Positions 8,235 to 16,546 of a DNA stretch of 64,000 nt are shown here, piece by piece (position 1 is the first letter of the stretch; each line of letters begins with the position of its first letter). The notes beneath the pieces are model-generated. The model was not told where the DNA came from, did no database searches, and saw only the letters and a list, made by a program, of their open reading frames with translations. This stretch comes from Sphingomonadales bacterium. GTDB lineage: Bacteria > Bacteroidota > Bacteroidia > Chitinophagales > Chitinophagaceae. The translations under genes were made by a program, and so were the position numbers. The stretch spans positions 89,007-153,006 of the forward strand of contig VHBB01000001.1 in assembly GCA_016872155.1 (NCBI GenBank). Direction: 5' to 3'.

Positions 8235-8249
8235 ATGGGTTAGTAAGTA
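8235..8249 (+). repeat. 15-nt element shared with the small-RNA locus (copy 1)
   Basis: ATGGGTTAGTAAGTA is the exact reverse complement of 24924-24938. Both copies are intergenic and each abuts a GGG-starting hairpin when read in this orientation. Confidence 0.8.
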
Positions 8250-8276
8250 AAGGGTCAGTCGAAAGATTGGCCCTTT
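8249..8276 (+). promoter_or_regulatory. Structured hairpin in the radA leader (GAAA tetraloop)
   Basis: Positions 8249-8260 pair with 8265-8276 as a 12-bp stem (AAAGGGTCAGTC with GATTGGCCCTTT; two U-G wobbles) closed by a GAAA tetraloop at 8261-8264. The GNRA loop exists only in the plus-strand RNA. No U-tract follows, so it is not an intrinsic terminator. It ends 13 nt before the radA ATG and could modulate translation or RNA stability. Confidence 0.6.
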
Positions 8277-8289
8277 GCATTTTATAGAG

Positions 8290-9675
8290 ATGAGTAAGAC
8301 TAAGAGCAGTTTTTTTTGCCAGCAATGCGGACACGAGAGTGTCAAATGGATCGGTCAATGCCCCGGTTGCGGTGCCTGGAACAGCTTTGTAGAAGAGCTG
8401 GTTCAAAAGGACAAGTCAAAAGATTTTATTGATTGGAAAGAGTTGGGAGGCGAGAAAAGAGCCGGTCGTACCACTACGCTCGATGCGGTCAAAAGCAGCG
8501 AAGAAAAAAGGATCATCACGCCCGACAGTGAACTCAACCGAGTACTTGGGGGCGGTATCGTGCCCGGCAGTTTGGTGCTGGTAGCCGGCGAACCCGGTAT
8601 CGGTAAATCGACCTTATTTCTTCAAAACGGGTTAGGCATTAAAGACGCGATCGTGCTGTACATAAGTGGCGAAGAAAGCGAGCAACAGATCAAGATGCGC
8701 GCCGATCGCCTGCAGACCAAGAACCCGCAATTCTATTTACTGACCGAGACGAACACACAGATCATCTTTCAGGAAATAAAAAAACTTAAGCCGCAATTAC
8801 TGATCGTTGATTCGATCCAGACCCTGCAAACACCGCATATCGATGCCTCTCCCGGATCGATCTCACAAATCAGAGAATGTGCTGCCGAGTTTCAGCGGTT
8901 TGCGAAAGAGACGAACACGCCGGTGTTCCTGATCGGTCATATTACCAAAGAAGGTCAGATCGCAGGGCCCAAGATGCTGGAACATATGGTCGATACTGTA
9001 TTGCAATTCGAAGGGGATCGCCATTATACGTACCGCATCTTGCGCACGCTTAAGAATCGCTTTGGGAGCACCGCCGAATTAGGAATTTACGAGATGAATG
9101 ATACGGGTATGCGGGCCGTATTGAATCCAAGCGAACTGTTGTTGACCCAAAAAGACGAGCAGCTAAGCGGTATCGCGATCGCGGCCACCATGGAGGGCAT
9201 GCGTCCATTGCTAATTGAAGTGCAAGCCCTGGTTACCCCCTCGGTCTATGGCACCCCGCAGCGGACGGTGAGTGGCTTTGATCTGCGCCGACTACAATTA
9301 CTACTAGCCGTGCTAGAAAAAAGAGGCGGGTTTCAGTTCGGCACCAAGGACGTTTTCTTGAATATTGCCGGCGGACTAAAAGTAGAAGACCCTTCGATCG
9401 ATCTGGCGGTGCTTTGTGCGCTGCTCTCTTCGTACGAAGATGTGGCACTTTCGCCAAGACTTTGCTTTACGGGCGAAGTGGGATTGAGTGGTGAGGTTCG
9501 GGCGGTAAACCGCATCGACCAGCGAATTGCCGAAGCGGCCAAGTTGGGATTTGAAAAAATTATCGTGTCTCGCTATAATCAAAAAGAGAGTGGTGCTAAA
9601 AAGAATACGAAGGACCGGGGTATCGAAGTGGTGACCATGGCCCGGGTAGAAGACGTTTATCGTTATTTGTTTTAA
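8290..9675 (+). CDS. radA: DNA repair protein RadA
   Basis: A 461-residue RecA-like ATPase that promotes branch migration of recombination intermediates. It has an N-terminal zinc finger (C10-X2-C13-X10-C24-X2-C27), Walker A GEPGIGKST (~residue 99), the RadA-specific KNRFG motif (~255) and a C-terminal Lon-protease-like domain without catalytic residues. The start is set at 8290 (MSKTKSSFFC) because the zinc finger normally begins within ~10 residues; an in-frame ATG at 8275 lies inside the leader hairpin. Downstream comF follows after 20 bp. Confidence 0.96.
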   Translation: MSKTKSSFFCQQCGHESVKWIGQCPGCGAWNSFVEELVQKDKSKDFIDWKELGGEKRAGRTTTLDAVKSSEEKRIITPDSELNRVLGGGIVPGSLVLVAGEPGIGKSTLFLQNGLGIKDAIVLYISGEESEQQIKMRADRLQTKNPQFYLLTETNTQIIFQEIKKLKPQLLIVDSIQTLQTPHIDASPGSISQIRECAAEFQRFAKETNTPVFLIGHITKEGQIAGPKMLEHMVDTVLQFEGDRHYTYRILRTLKNRFGSTAELGIYEMNDTGMRAVLNPSELLLTQKDEQLSGIAIAATMEGMRPLLIEVQALVTPSVYGTPQRTVSGFDLRRLQLLLAVLEKRGGFQFGTKDVFLNIAGGLKVEDPSIDLAVLCALLSSYEDVALSPRLCFTGEVGLSGEVRAVNRIDQRIAEAAKLGFEKIIVSRYNQKESGAKKNTKDRGIEVVTMARVEDVYRYLF

Positions 9676-9695
9676 TTTTTTTCATTTACTGTTGT

Positions 9696-10394
9696 ATGCA
9701 AGCGCTCACGACACTCGGTGTGGCGATCGGCCAATTGTTCTATCCGCACGTTTGTGCAGGATGCGGTTCTGACAAGCTGGAGCTAGACAGTTCCATTTGT
9801 TGGTATTGTCTCGATGAGTTACCCGCTACGGGCTTTGCCGATCAGCACGATAACCCGGCCGAAAAGATCTTGTGGGGCCGTGTTCCTTTCAATGCCGTAC
9901 AATCCGGCTTTTATCTGAATCGTGATTCGCTCATGGAGCAGCTTATCTATCAACTCAAATACAAAAACCGTCAAGAGATCGGAATACAACTGGGCCGGCT
10001 ATTGGGCGCACAACTGAAAAAGAGTGGCCGCTTCGAAGCAGAGGCACTGGTACCGGTTCCGCTGCATCCAAAAAAACTAAGACAGCGCGGCTTTAATCAA
10101 GCGGCGACTATTGCCGAGGGAATGGCCCAAGAACTGAACCTGCCGGTAACACAGCACGTATTGGTCAGAAAAAATGTTAGCAACAGCCAGACTCGACTGG
10201 GGCGACTGGCCCGCTGGGAGAATAGCTATGCCAACTTCGGTATCGAGCAGGCGCACCGACTTCGCAACAAAAGGGTGCTGTTGGTCGATGATGTACTAAC
10301 CACGGGAGCCACGCTGGAATCGTGCGGACAGTTACTGGCCGGTATTTCGGGGGTTACGGTTAGCATGGCAACGGTCTGTATCTCTTCGGTGTAA
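9696..10394 (+). CDS. comF: ComF family phosphoribosyltransferase-like protein
   Basis: A 232-residue protein with an N-terminal zinc ribbon (CAGC ... CWYC, residues ~19-37) and a C-terminal type I phosphoribosyltransferase fold with the PRPP-binding loop LLVDDVLTTGATL (~residues 196-208). ComF homologues assist uptake of transforming DNA in naturally competent bacteria; in many lineages the role is unclear. Placement directly after radA fits a DNA recombination/uptake theme. Confidence 0.92.
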   Translation: MQALTTLGVAIGQLFYPHVCAGCGSDKLELDSSICWYCLDELPATGFADQHDNPAEKILWGRVPFNAVQSGFYLNRDSLMEQLIYQLKYKNRQEIGIQLGRLLGAQLKKSGRFEAEALVPVPLHPKKLRQRGFNQAATIAEGMAQELNLPVTQHVLVRKNVSNSQTRLGRLARWENSYANFGIEQAHRLRNKRVLLVDDVLTTGATLESCGQLLAGISGVTVSMATVCISSV

Positions 10395-10460
10395 GGATTA
10401 TTCAAGGAAATGGCTAACCTTTTTTAGCTTGCCTTGTTATAGAATTTGAAATCCACTAGT

Positions 10461-10979
10461 ATGAAACTTATTATCACCTTTTTTATGAGTCTGTTAGCCC
10501 TCTCTGCCGGTTCGATCTACGATTTTAATGTGCCCGGTCTAGAAGGAAAAGAAATTAATTTCGCCGATTTTAAAGGCAAAAAGATATTGATCGTCAACAC
10601 GGCCTCTCGCTGTGGCCTTACCCCGCAATACGAAGGGTTGGAACAACTCTATAAAACCTATGGCAAAAAGCTGGTGATCGTGGGCTTTCCGGCCAACAAC
10701 TTTATGGGGCAAGAGCCCGGCTCGAACGAAGAGATCAGCGCTTTTTGTAAACGCAACTACGGCGTAAGTTTTCCGATGGCCGAAAAGATCTCTGTAAAAG
10801 GAAACGACACACATCCTCTTTATAAATACCTTAAAGAGCAAGCCAAGGCCAAGGATTTCAACGATCCGGTAAGCTGGAATTTTGGCAAATTTTTGCTCGA
10901 CGAAAAAGGCGAGTTGATCGCTACCTTTTCGCCTCGTACCGAACCGATGAGCAAGGAGATCACTAAGTGGCTCGACTAA
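10461..10979 (+). CDS. Glutathione peroxidase family protein, exported form
   Basis: A 172-residue thiol peroxidase. Residues 1-17 form a hydrophobic signal peptide, so it likely acts in the periplasm. The catalytic Cys sits in NTASRCGLTP, and the conserved GFPANNF and SWNFGKFL segments supply the Asn and Trp of the active site. It uses Cys rather than selenocysteine, and such enzymes often depend on thioredoxin. An in-frame TTG at 10446 could extend the N-terminus by 5 residues, but ATG 10461 gives a cleaner signal sequence. A paralogue with a membrane anchor lies at 33164-33844. Confidence 0.92.
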   Translation: MKLIITFFMSLLALSAGSIYDFNVPGLEGKEINFADFKGKKILIVNTASRCGLTPQYEGLEQLYKTYGKKLVIVGFPANNFMGQEPGSNEEISAFCKRNYGVSFPMAEKISVKGNDTHPLYKYLKEQAKAKDFNDPVSWNFGKFLLDEKGELIATFSPRTEPMSKEITKWLD

Positions 10980-11031
10980 TAGCGAAGGTCTTCGCTGTGT
11001 TTTCTCTGGCATATGAAGTACATTCGCCTTA

Positions 11032-12177
11032 ATGCGATACGATCAGGTAATAGGGCAAGCCCCGTTGCAACGACAATTGACCGAGTTGGCTCAGCAAAAC
11101 AGATTGAGTCATGCGTTGCTGTTGCTTTCGAAAGAAGGAAGTGGTGCCCTGCCGCTGGCGATCGCCTTTGCACAATACCTGGTTTGTGAAACGGCGGCTG
11201 GAACGAACGCCGATGCCCCTTGCGGCAATTGCCCGGCTTGCACGAAAGCCACAAAACTGATTCATCCCGATATTCATTTTTCGTATCCTACGGTTACCAA
11301 AAAACCGGGAGAGAAACCCATTGCCACCGACTTTATCAACGAATGGCGCTCGTTCGTGCAGTTGCATCCCTATGGCAATCTGTTTGACTGGATCGAAATG
11401 ATCAAGACCAAAGAAAACAGCCAGGGTAAGATTACCGCCGAAGAATGCAATGATATTATTAGAAAACTAAGTCTGAAAAGTTTTGAGAGCCCTTGGAAAA
11501 TTCTCATCATCTGGATGCCGGAGCTACTGGGTAACGAAGGCAACAAACTCCTAAAACTTATCGAGGAGCCGCCGGCCGATACCTTATTGATACTGGTCAG
11601 CGAGAGTGAAGCACAACTGCTTTCGACGATCGTAAGCCGTTGTCAATTGATTAAAGTACCCTCACTCGAGACCGCAGTGATCGAGAAGGCATTGACAGAA
11701 AGAAATAATACGCCACCTGCCCTGGCCGCCCAAGTGGCCCCGCTCTGTGAGGGCAATTACCGAGAGGCCCTGCAACTGGTTCAGCATGCAGAAGAGGATT
11801 GGCAAGTATTGGTTCGCGATTGGCTCAATGCAATGCTAAAGACCGGACCGGTAGCACAGACCAAATGGGTCGAAGAGATCAGCCGCCTGGGGAGAGAAAA
11901 ACAAAAACAATTCTTGCGCTATTTTATTCATTTGCTCGAACAGGCCCTACACTTGCGTATTCGCGGAAACGAGTATCTGATTAGCGAAAAAGAAAGGGAC
12001 TTTGCCGAGCGACTCAACAAGATCGCCGGTATTGAGCAGCAAGAAGCCATGGTCAACGAACTAAACCAGGCCCATTACCAGGTAGAACGCAATGCCAATG
12101 CCAAGATCTTGTTTCATGCCCTCACGATTAGACTTTACCACATCATTCAAGACAAATACGTATTTTCGCTATCATGA
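11032..12177 (+). CDS. holB: DNA polymerase III delta-prime subunit
   Basis: A 381-residue clamp-loader subunit. The N-terminal VIGQAPLQRQL and the zinc-binding CGNCPAC (~residues 63-69) are typical. The Walker A position (SKEGSGALPLA) lacks the canonical GK[ST], matching the known inability of delta-prime to hydrolyse ATP. The SRC motif (IVSRCQLI) needed in trans by the neighbouring tau/gamma ATPase is present. The stop overlaps ricT by 4 nt; holB-ricT is a conserved gene pair. Confidence 0.93.
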   Translation: MRYDQVIGQAPLQRQLTELAQQNRLSHALLLLSKEGSGALPLAIAFAQYLVCETAAGTNADAPCGNCPACTKATKLIHPDIHFSYPTVTKKPGEKPIATDFINEWRSFVQLHPYGNLFDWIEMIKTKENSQGKITAEECNDIIRKLSLKSFESPWKILIIWMPELLGNEGNKLLKLIEEPPADTLLILVSESEAQLLSTIVSRCQLIKVPSLETAVIEKALTERNNTPPALAAQVAPLCEGNYREALQLVQHAEEDWQVLVRDWLNAMLKTGPVAQTKWVEEISRLGREKQKQFLRYFIHLLEQALHLRIRGNEYLISEKERDFAERLNKIAGIEQQEAMVNELNQAHYQVERNANAKILFHALTIRLYHIIQDKYVFSLS

Positions 12178-13472
12178 GTTGTTCGGGATGTGGCACTGCA
12201 ACTGGCGGTAAACCAAACGGATGTAAAAGTAACGGAGGATGTAGTTCCGGCGGTTGCAACCGTATGAATGCCCACGACTGGCTCAAGAACCTTCCCCTGG
12301 CCGACACCGATACCCAATGCCGTGTTATTGAAGTAAGCTTTAGCCAGGGCACCCGAAAAGATTTTTTTACCAACCCCACCTTACAACCCTTAGAAAAAGG
12401 TGATCTGATTGCCGTAGAAGGGGTCAGCGGGTTTGATGTAGGCGAGGTTTCGCTGACCGGAGAGATCGTGCGACTTCAGCTAAAGAAAAGAGGTGTCAAA
12501 GAAGATCACCCCGAGATGAAAAAAGTATTGCGACTGGCTACCGATCGCGATATTGAACAATGGAAACAAAATAAAAGGCGCGAGCCCGAGGCAGTTATTC
12601 GCAGCCGGGCCATTGCCAAACAATTACGACTCGACATGAAGATCAGCCAGGTCGAGATGCAAGCCGATGGCAGAAAGGCCACCTTCTTTTACATTGCGGA
12701 TGGCCGAGTCGACTTTAGGGAGTTGATCAAGATCTACGCTACCGAATTTAAAGTAAAGGTAGAAATGCGTCAGATCGGGGCCAGACAAGAAGCCGGAAAA
12801 GTGGGTGGCATCGGCAGTTGTGGACGAGAACTTTGCTGCAGCACCTGGCTTACCGATTTCAAGTCGGTCAATACAGCGGCCGCCCGTTATCAGAATTTGT
12901 CGATTAACCAGACCAAACTGAGCGGTCAATGCGGACGACTTAAATGTTGTTTGAATTACGAACTGGATACCTACCTGGACGCCTTGCAGCATTTTCCTGA
13001 TAACTGTGATGTCTTGCAAGTGGCCAAGGGAAATGCCTTTTTGATCAAAAAGGATATTTTTAAAAATCTCATGTGGTACACTTTGCCCGATAGCAACAAG
13101 CAATATCCTTTATCGATCGATCGGGTCAAGAAGATCAAAGAACTCAATCGGCAAGGTGTTCGCCCCGAAGATCTCGAACCCGTCGAAGTCGTATCATCCA
13201 AACCTAAAGAAGAAGAACCTGAGTTTGTAGAACTGGTCGGGCAGATCAGTCTTAAATCGCTCGATAGGGCTGCACAGAAAAAAAGAAGACAGCAACAAGG
13301 GCCTCGTTCTGATCAGCCTCGTCGCGATGGCGGGCCACAGCAACAACGCCCGCAACAGCGAGGCCCACAACGGGGTAATGCCCCCAGAGGTGCAGGGCCC
13401 TCTCGCCCGCAGTCACGCGGACCACGTCCCTCTCGTGGACCCAGACCCCCTGAGCAAGGATCAGGAAACTAA
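12174..13472 (+). CDS. ricT: RicT/PSP1-family iron-sulfur regulatory protein
   Basis: A 432-residue protein with a Bacteroidota-specific Cys/Gly-rich N-terminus (CSGCGTATGG ... CSSGGCN, residues 2-29), the PSP1 core with GGIGSCGRELCCSTWL and CGRLKCCLNYE (~residues 205-262), and a low-complexity Gln/Arg/Pro/Gly tail from ~residue 360. In Bacillus, RicT (YaaT) forms a [4Fe-4S] complex with RicA and RicF that affects RNase Y-dependent mRNA maturation; the role here is unproven. In many relatives gldH follows directly; here gldH is at 25.9 kb. Confidence 0.9.
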   Translation: MSCSGCGTATGGKPNGCKSNGGCSSGGCNRMNAHDWLKNLPLADTDTQCRVIEVSFSQGTRKDFFTNPTLQPLEKGDLIAVEGVSGFDVGEVSLTGEIVRLQLKKRGVKEDHPEMKKVLRLATDRDIEQWKQNKRREPEAVIRSRAIAKQLRLDMKISQVEMQADGRKATFFYIADGRVDFRELIKIYATEFKVKVEMRQIGARQEAGKVGGIGSCGRELCCSTWLTDFKSVNTAAARYQNLSINQTKLSGQCGRLKCCLNYELDTYLDALQHFPDNCDVLQVAKGNAFLIKKDIFKNLMWYTLPDSNKQYPLSIDRVKKIKELNRQGVRPEDLEPVEVVSSKPKEEEPEFVELVGQISLKSLDRAAQKKRRQQQGPRSDQPRRDGGPQQQRPQQRGPQRGNAPRGAGPSRPQSRGPRPSRGPRPPEQGSGN

Positions 13473-13478
13473 GATCCG

Positions 13479-16379
13479 TTATTCATCGGCCCCAATGGCG
13501 CAATACAGCGCATCTTGAATTTTTCCGCGTACCCCTAATTGCGCTAGTTTATTATTATCTCGTGTCGGATTGACCCGGTTCGATAAAAATACATAGACCA
13601 GCTCTTGTTGAGGATCGGCCCATACACAGGTACCCGTAAATCCGGTATGACCAAAGGTGGCGGCAGAGGCCCATAAAGAAGGATAAGGATCTTTACGCGA
13701 TCGGTTATCTACTTCTGGCTTATCAAAACCCAGTCCGCGGCGACTACCCATGCGCTGGTAATAGGTAAATAAGCGAATGGTCTCGGGTTGTAAATAACGT
13801 CTCCCTTGATAAACTCCTTTGTTCAATAATAGTTGGTACAAGATGGCCAGATCGTAGGCATTCGAAAATAATCCGGCATGACCAGCTACACCGCCCATTA
13901 GTGCAGCGCCCTCGTCGTGTACATCGCCGCGGGTGGTTTGGCGGCGAAAATTTTTTTCGGTCTCGGTAGGCACCAATCGGTCTACGGCAAAACGATTGCG
14001 CGGTGTAAAGCCGGTGGCATACATTCCCATGGGTCTATAAAAATTCTCTTGACAAAAGGCTTCGAGCGATTTGCCCGATAGCTGCTCGACAATATGGCCT
14101 AAAAAAATAAAATCATTGTCACTATATACATAATTGCCGGCTACCCCGAGCGGACTTTGCAAGATGCGCAAACGAACGCTGTCTTGCCAATCGTTTCTTA
14201 CAAATAGTTTTTCGGCCACTCGCCGGGTAAAGCCGGGTTTGGATACCGGAGAGAAAATACTCGTATCGGGCACACCGTTTGCCTGAAGGGTCTCTTTATA
14301 AAATGGAATAAACGGAACCAGCCCCGCTTGATGCAATAATATATCGCGAATCAGCAGGTCTTGTTTGTTTGAACCACGTACCCACGGAAGATACTCTCCC
14401 AAGCGACCCTGTAAGCGAAGCTTACCTTGCTCGTAGAGCTTCATTACCGCTACCGTAGTGGCCGATACCTTGGTTACCGAAGCCAGATCGAAAATGCTTT
14501 CGGGTGTCAGGGGTTGGGTTTGTTCATAATCATAGTAGCCATAAGCCTTATGAAAAAGGATCTCTCCTTTATGCACAGCCAATACCACACAACCCGGAAA
14601 GGCCCTTTGTGCCATCGCACTATTTACTACTGCATCTACCCGTCGAAAAGCCGCATTCTTTCTATTGGCAGAGATGGGGAGTGGCTTCTCTTGTAGGCCG
14701 GACCCAAAGGGAAAGTTGCAAACAGAAACGGGCAATACGCCCCGAGCAGCAAACTCTCCCAGTAACCACTGCGAAGCTACGGTCTGCGTTATATCATCAT
14801 CTTGATAAGCGGCTACCAAAAAGCGAGCATCACATACCTGCTTTAGCGCTTGTACATTTCCAAATACAATGCTGATGGTGGAGTCGCTCTGCAAGGCCTG
14901 GTGCAACTGTAAAGCCTTTGTACCAATACCGAAATTATTCATGGGCTTATTAGCAAACCCTTGTAGTCCGATCAATAAAAGATCGTAGCGCCCCGATGTT
15001 TTAAGGGCCGCCACCACACTATCGACATTGAGAGTGCTGTCTTGCAATGAGAAGGAATAGAGATCGGCCCCTATTTGTGTTTGAAGTTGCTTGCCAAAGA
15101 CACTCGTGGTCGATCCGCCCAATTGAATATACGCTAGCCGGCGATCTCCTTTTTGTAGGGGCAATTTTAGCGAGGCAGGAGCTTTACTAAGAACGGTGAG
15201 TCCCTTTCGGGCTACCTCTTCTCGAATGGCATCGGTTGCGGCATTGAGATCGGCCACTAGCTGCGCGGTATCGACAAACTGCGGGCGATAAAGTCCAAGA
15301 TTATATTTTTCTTGCAATACTTTTTTGACCTTACTATCGACATCGGTTTGTTGCAGACGACCCTCTTGTATGGCCGCTTTGATCGCCGCGATCGATTCGG
15401 GTACACTGGCCGGTAAGCAAAGCATATCGTTGCCGGCTATGATCGCCTCTACCGAAATGGTGCCACCGGGAAAATAACTGGCGACTCCCTTCATCTCGAG
15501 GGCATCGGTAAACGTGAGACCCTTGTACTGAAGTTTATTGCGCAGTAGCTCGGTTACATTATTGCGCGAAATAGAAGTAGCACGGTGGGCTGCTGTATCG
15601 ATGGCCGGAATGGCCAAGTGGGCAACCATTACACTACCTACGCCGGCAGCAAAGAGGGCCCGGAACGGAACCAGTTCCATCGAATCGAGTTGGCTCATCG
15701 ACTTATTGATGACCGGCAGGTCGTAATGAGAATCGACCGCCACATCTCCATGGCCCGGAAAATGTTTGGCACAGGCCATAATGCCCGCATCTTGCATCCC
15801 TTTCATATACGCCACGCCCATGCGACTTACTTTGTCGCGGTCTTCTCCGAACGAACGAAACCCGATGACCGGATTATCAGGATTATTATTGACATCGACC
15901 ACGGGTGCGTAATTGACATGCACACCGATTCGTTTGCATTGTTCTCCGACGGCTACGCCCATGCGATAAACAAGATTTTCATCTTGCAAAGCACCCAAGG
16001 TTAATTGGTAAGGAAACCGGGTTACGCTGTCGAGTCGCATTCCTAATCCCCATTCACCATCGATGGTAACCAGCAGGGGCGTACGAGCCACTTGCTGATA
16101 ACGGTTGGTAAGGATCGCTTGTCGAAGGGGCCCTCCCTGAAAAAAACATAGGGCTCCTACATTGTAATCTATAATATCGCGCTCCACCTTGGCAATATGC
16201 TCAGGCCCCAGATTAGAGTGAGCCCGCACGACCATTAACTGTGCAATACGTTGATCTTCGGTAAGGCTGGCAAATACGCTATCGACCCAACGTTGCCGGG
16301 CCTTGCCGGCAGGAGATTGGGCCTGGATCGAATAAAAAGAAGAGAAGCCCAGCAAAACAATTGTCAGAAAAACTCGCAT
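13479..16379 (-). CDS. Fusion of GH3 beta-N-acetylhexosaminidase (NagZ-like) and serine beta-lactamase-like domain
   Basis: A 966-residue exported protein (signal peptide ~1-20). Residues ~30-370 are a GH3 domain with the NagZ signature KHFPGHGD (205-212) and nucleophile Asp292 (TFTDALEMKG). A linker domain (~370-570) follows, then a class C beta-lactamase/esterase-type domain with S634-V-T-K637, a Tyr-Ser-Asp motif (~755) and a C-terminal HTG. The pairing suggests periplasmic processing of muropeptides: one half removes GlcNAc, the other acts as a carboxypeptidase or amidase. The architecture is known in Bacteroidota. It is convergent with ricT, 6 bp away. Confidence 0.93.
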   Translation of the reverse strand: MRVFLTIVLLGFSSFYSIQAQSPAGKARQRWVDSVFASLTEDQRIAQLMVVRAHSNLGPEHIAKVERDIIDYNVGALCFFQGGPLRQAILTNRYQQVARTPLLVTIDGEWGLGMRLDSVTRFPYQLTLGALQDENLVYRMGVAVGEQCKRIGVHVNYAPVVDVNNNPDNPVIGFRSFGEDRDKVSRMGVAYMKGMQDAGIMACAKHFPGHGDVAVDSHYDLPVINKSMSQLDSMELVPFRALFAAGVGSVMVAHLAIPAIDTAAHRATSISRNNVTELLRNKLQYKGLTFTDALEMKGVASYFPGGTISVEAIIAGNDMLCLPASVPESIAAIKAAIQEGRLQQTDVDSKVKKVLQEKYNLGLYRPQFVDTAQLVADLNAATDAIREEVARKGLTVLSKAPASLKLPLQKGDRRLAYIQLGGSTTSVFGKQLQTQIGADLYSFSLQDSTLNVDSVVAALKTSGRYDLLLIGLQGFANKPMNNFGIGTKALQLHQALQSDSTISIVFGNVQALKQVCDARFLVAAYQDDDITQTVASQWLLGEFAARGVLPVSVCNFPFGSGLQEKPLPISANRKNAAFRRVDAVVNSAMAQRAFPGCVVLAVHKGEILFHKAYGYYDYEQTQPLTPESIFDLASVTKVSATTVAVMKLYEQGKLRLQGRLGEYLPWVRGSNKQDLLIRDILLHQAGLVPFIPFYKETLQANGVPDTSIFSPVSKPGFTRRVAEKLFVRNDWQDSVRLRILQSPLGVAGNYVYSDNDFIFLGHIVEQLSGKSLEAFCQENFYRPMGMYATGFTPRNRFAVDRLVPTETEKNFRRQTTRGDVHDEGAALMGGVAGHAGLFSNAYDLAILYQLLLNKGVYQGRRYLQPETIRLFTYYQRMGSRRGLGFDKPEVDNRSRKDPYPSLWASAATFGHTGFTGTCVWADPQQELVYVFLSNRVNPTRDNNKLAQLGVRGKIQDALYCAIGADE

Positions 16380-16516
16380 TAAAAATTATTTGGTGGCAGA
16401 AGAAATAAAAATACTCTTTTTACTTTAATCGGACAGCGTAGTCCGTTGGCTTAGCCACTCCCTGAATGCGTGTAAAAAAGCGATCGGGCTTAGCCCTCAT
16501 ATCTAGGGCAAAATCG

Positions 16517-16524
16517 TATTTTTG
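16517..16524 (+). promoter_or_regulatory. Candidate -7 box of mutL
   Basis: TATTTTTG matches TAnnTTTG and lies 22 nt before the TTG start chosen for mutL. No good -33 element was found. Confidence 0.45.
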
Positions 16525-16546
16525 AAGGCTTAACCCGGGCAAACCC

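Larger units (their letters stand above)
7932..8289. other. 358-bp AT-rich intergenic region upstream of radA
   Basis: The longest gene-free stretch here. It contains runs of A/T (8078-8120), a weak hairpin (TTGGC 8130-8134 with GCCAA 8146-8150), one DnaA-box match (TTATGCACA, 8168-8176), an exact inverted repeat TTGCTAA-T-TTAGCAA (8211-8225), the 15-nt shared element (8235-8249) and the radA leader hairpin. No ORF or tRNA was seen. Confidence 0.6.

Noticed and set aside
8235..8276. A minus-strand small RNA at the radA copy of the shared element
   Set aside because: Read on the minus strand there is no U-tract terminator and no clear promoter, and the hairpin loop becomes UUUC; the plus-strand leader reading fits better.
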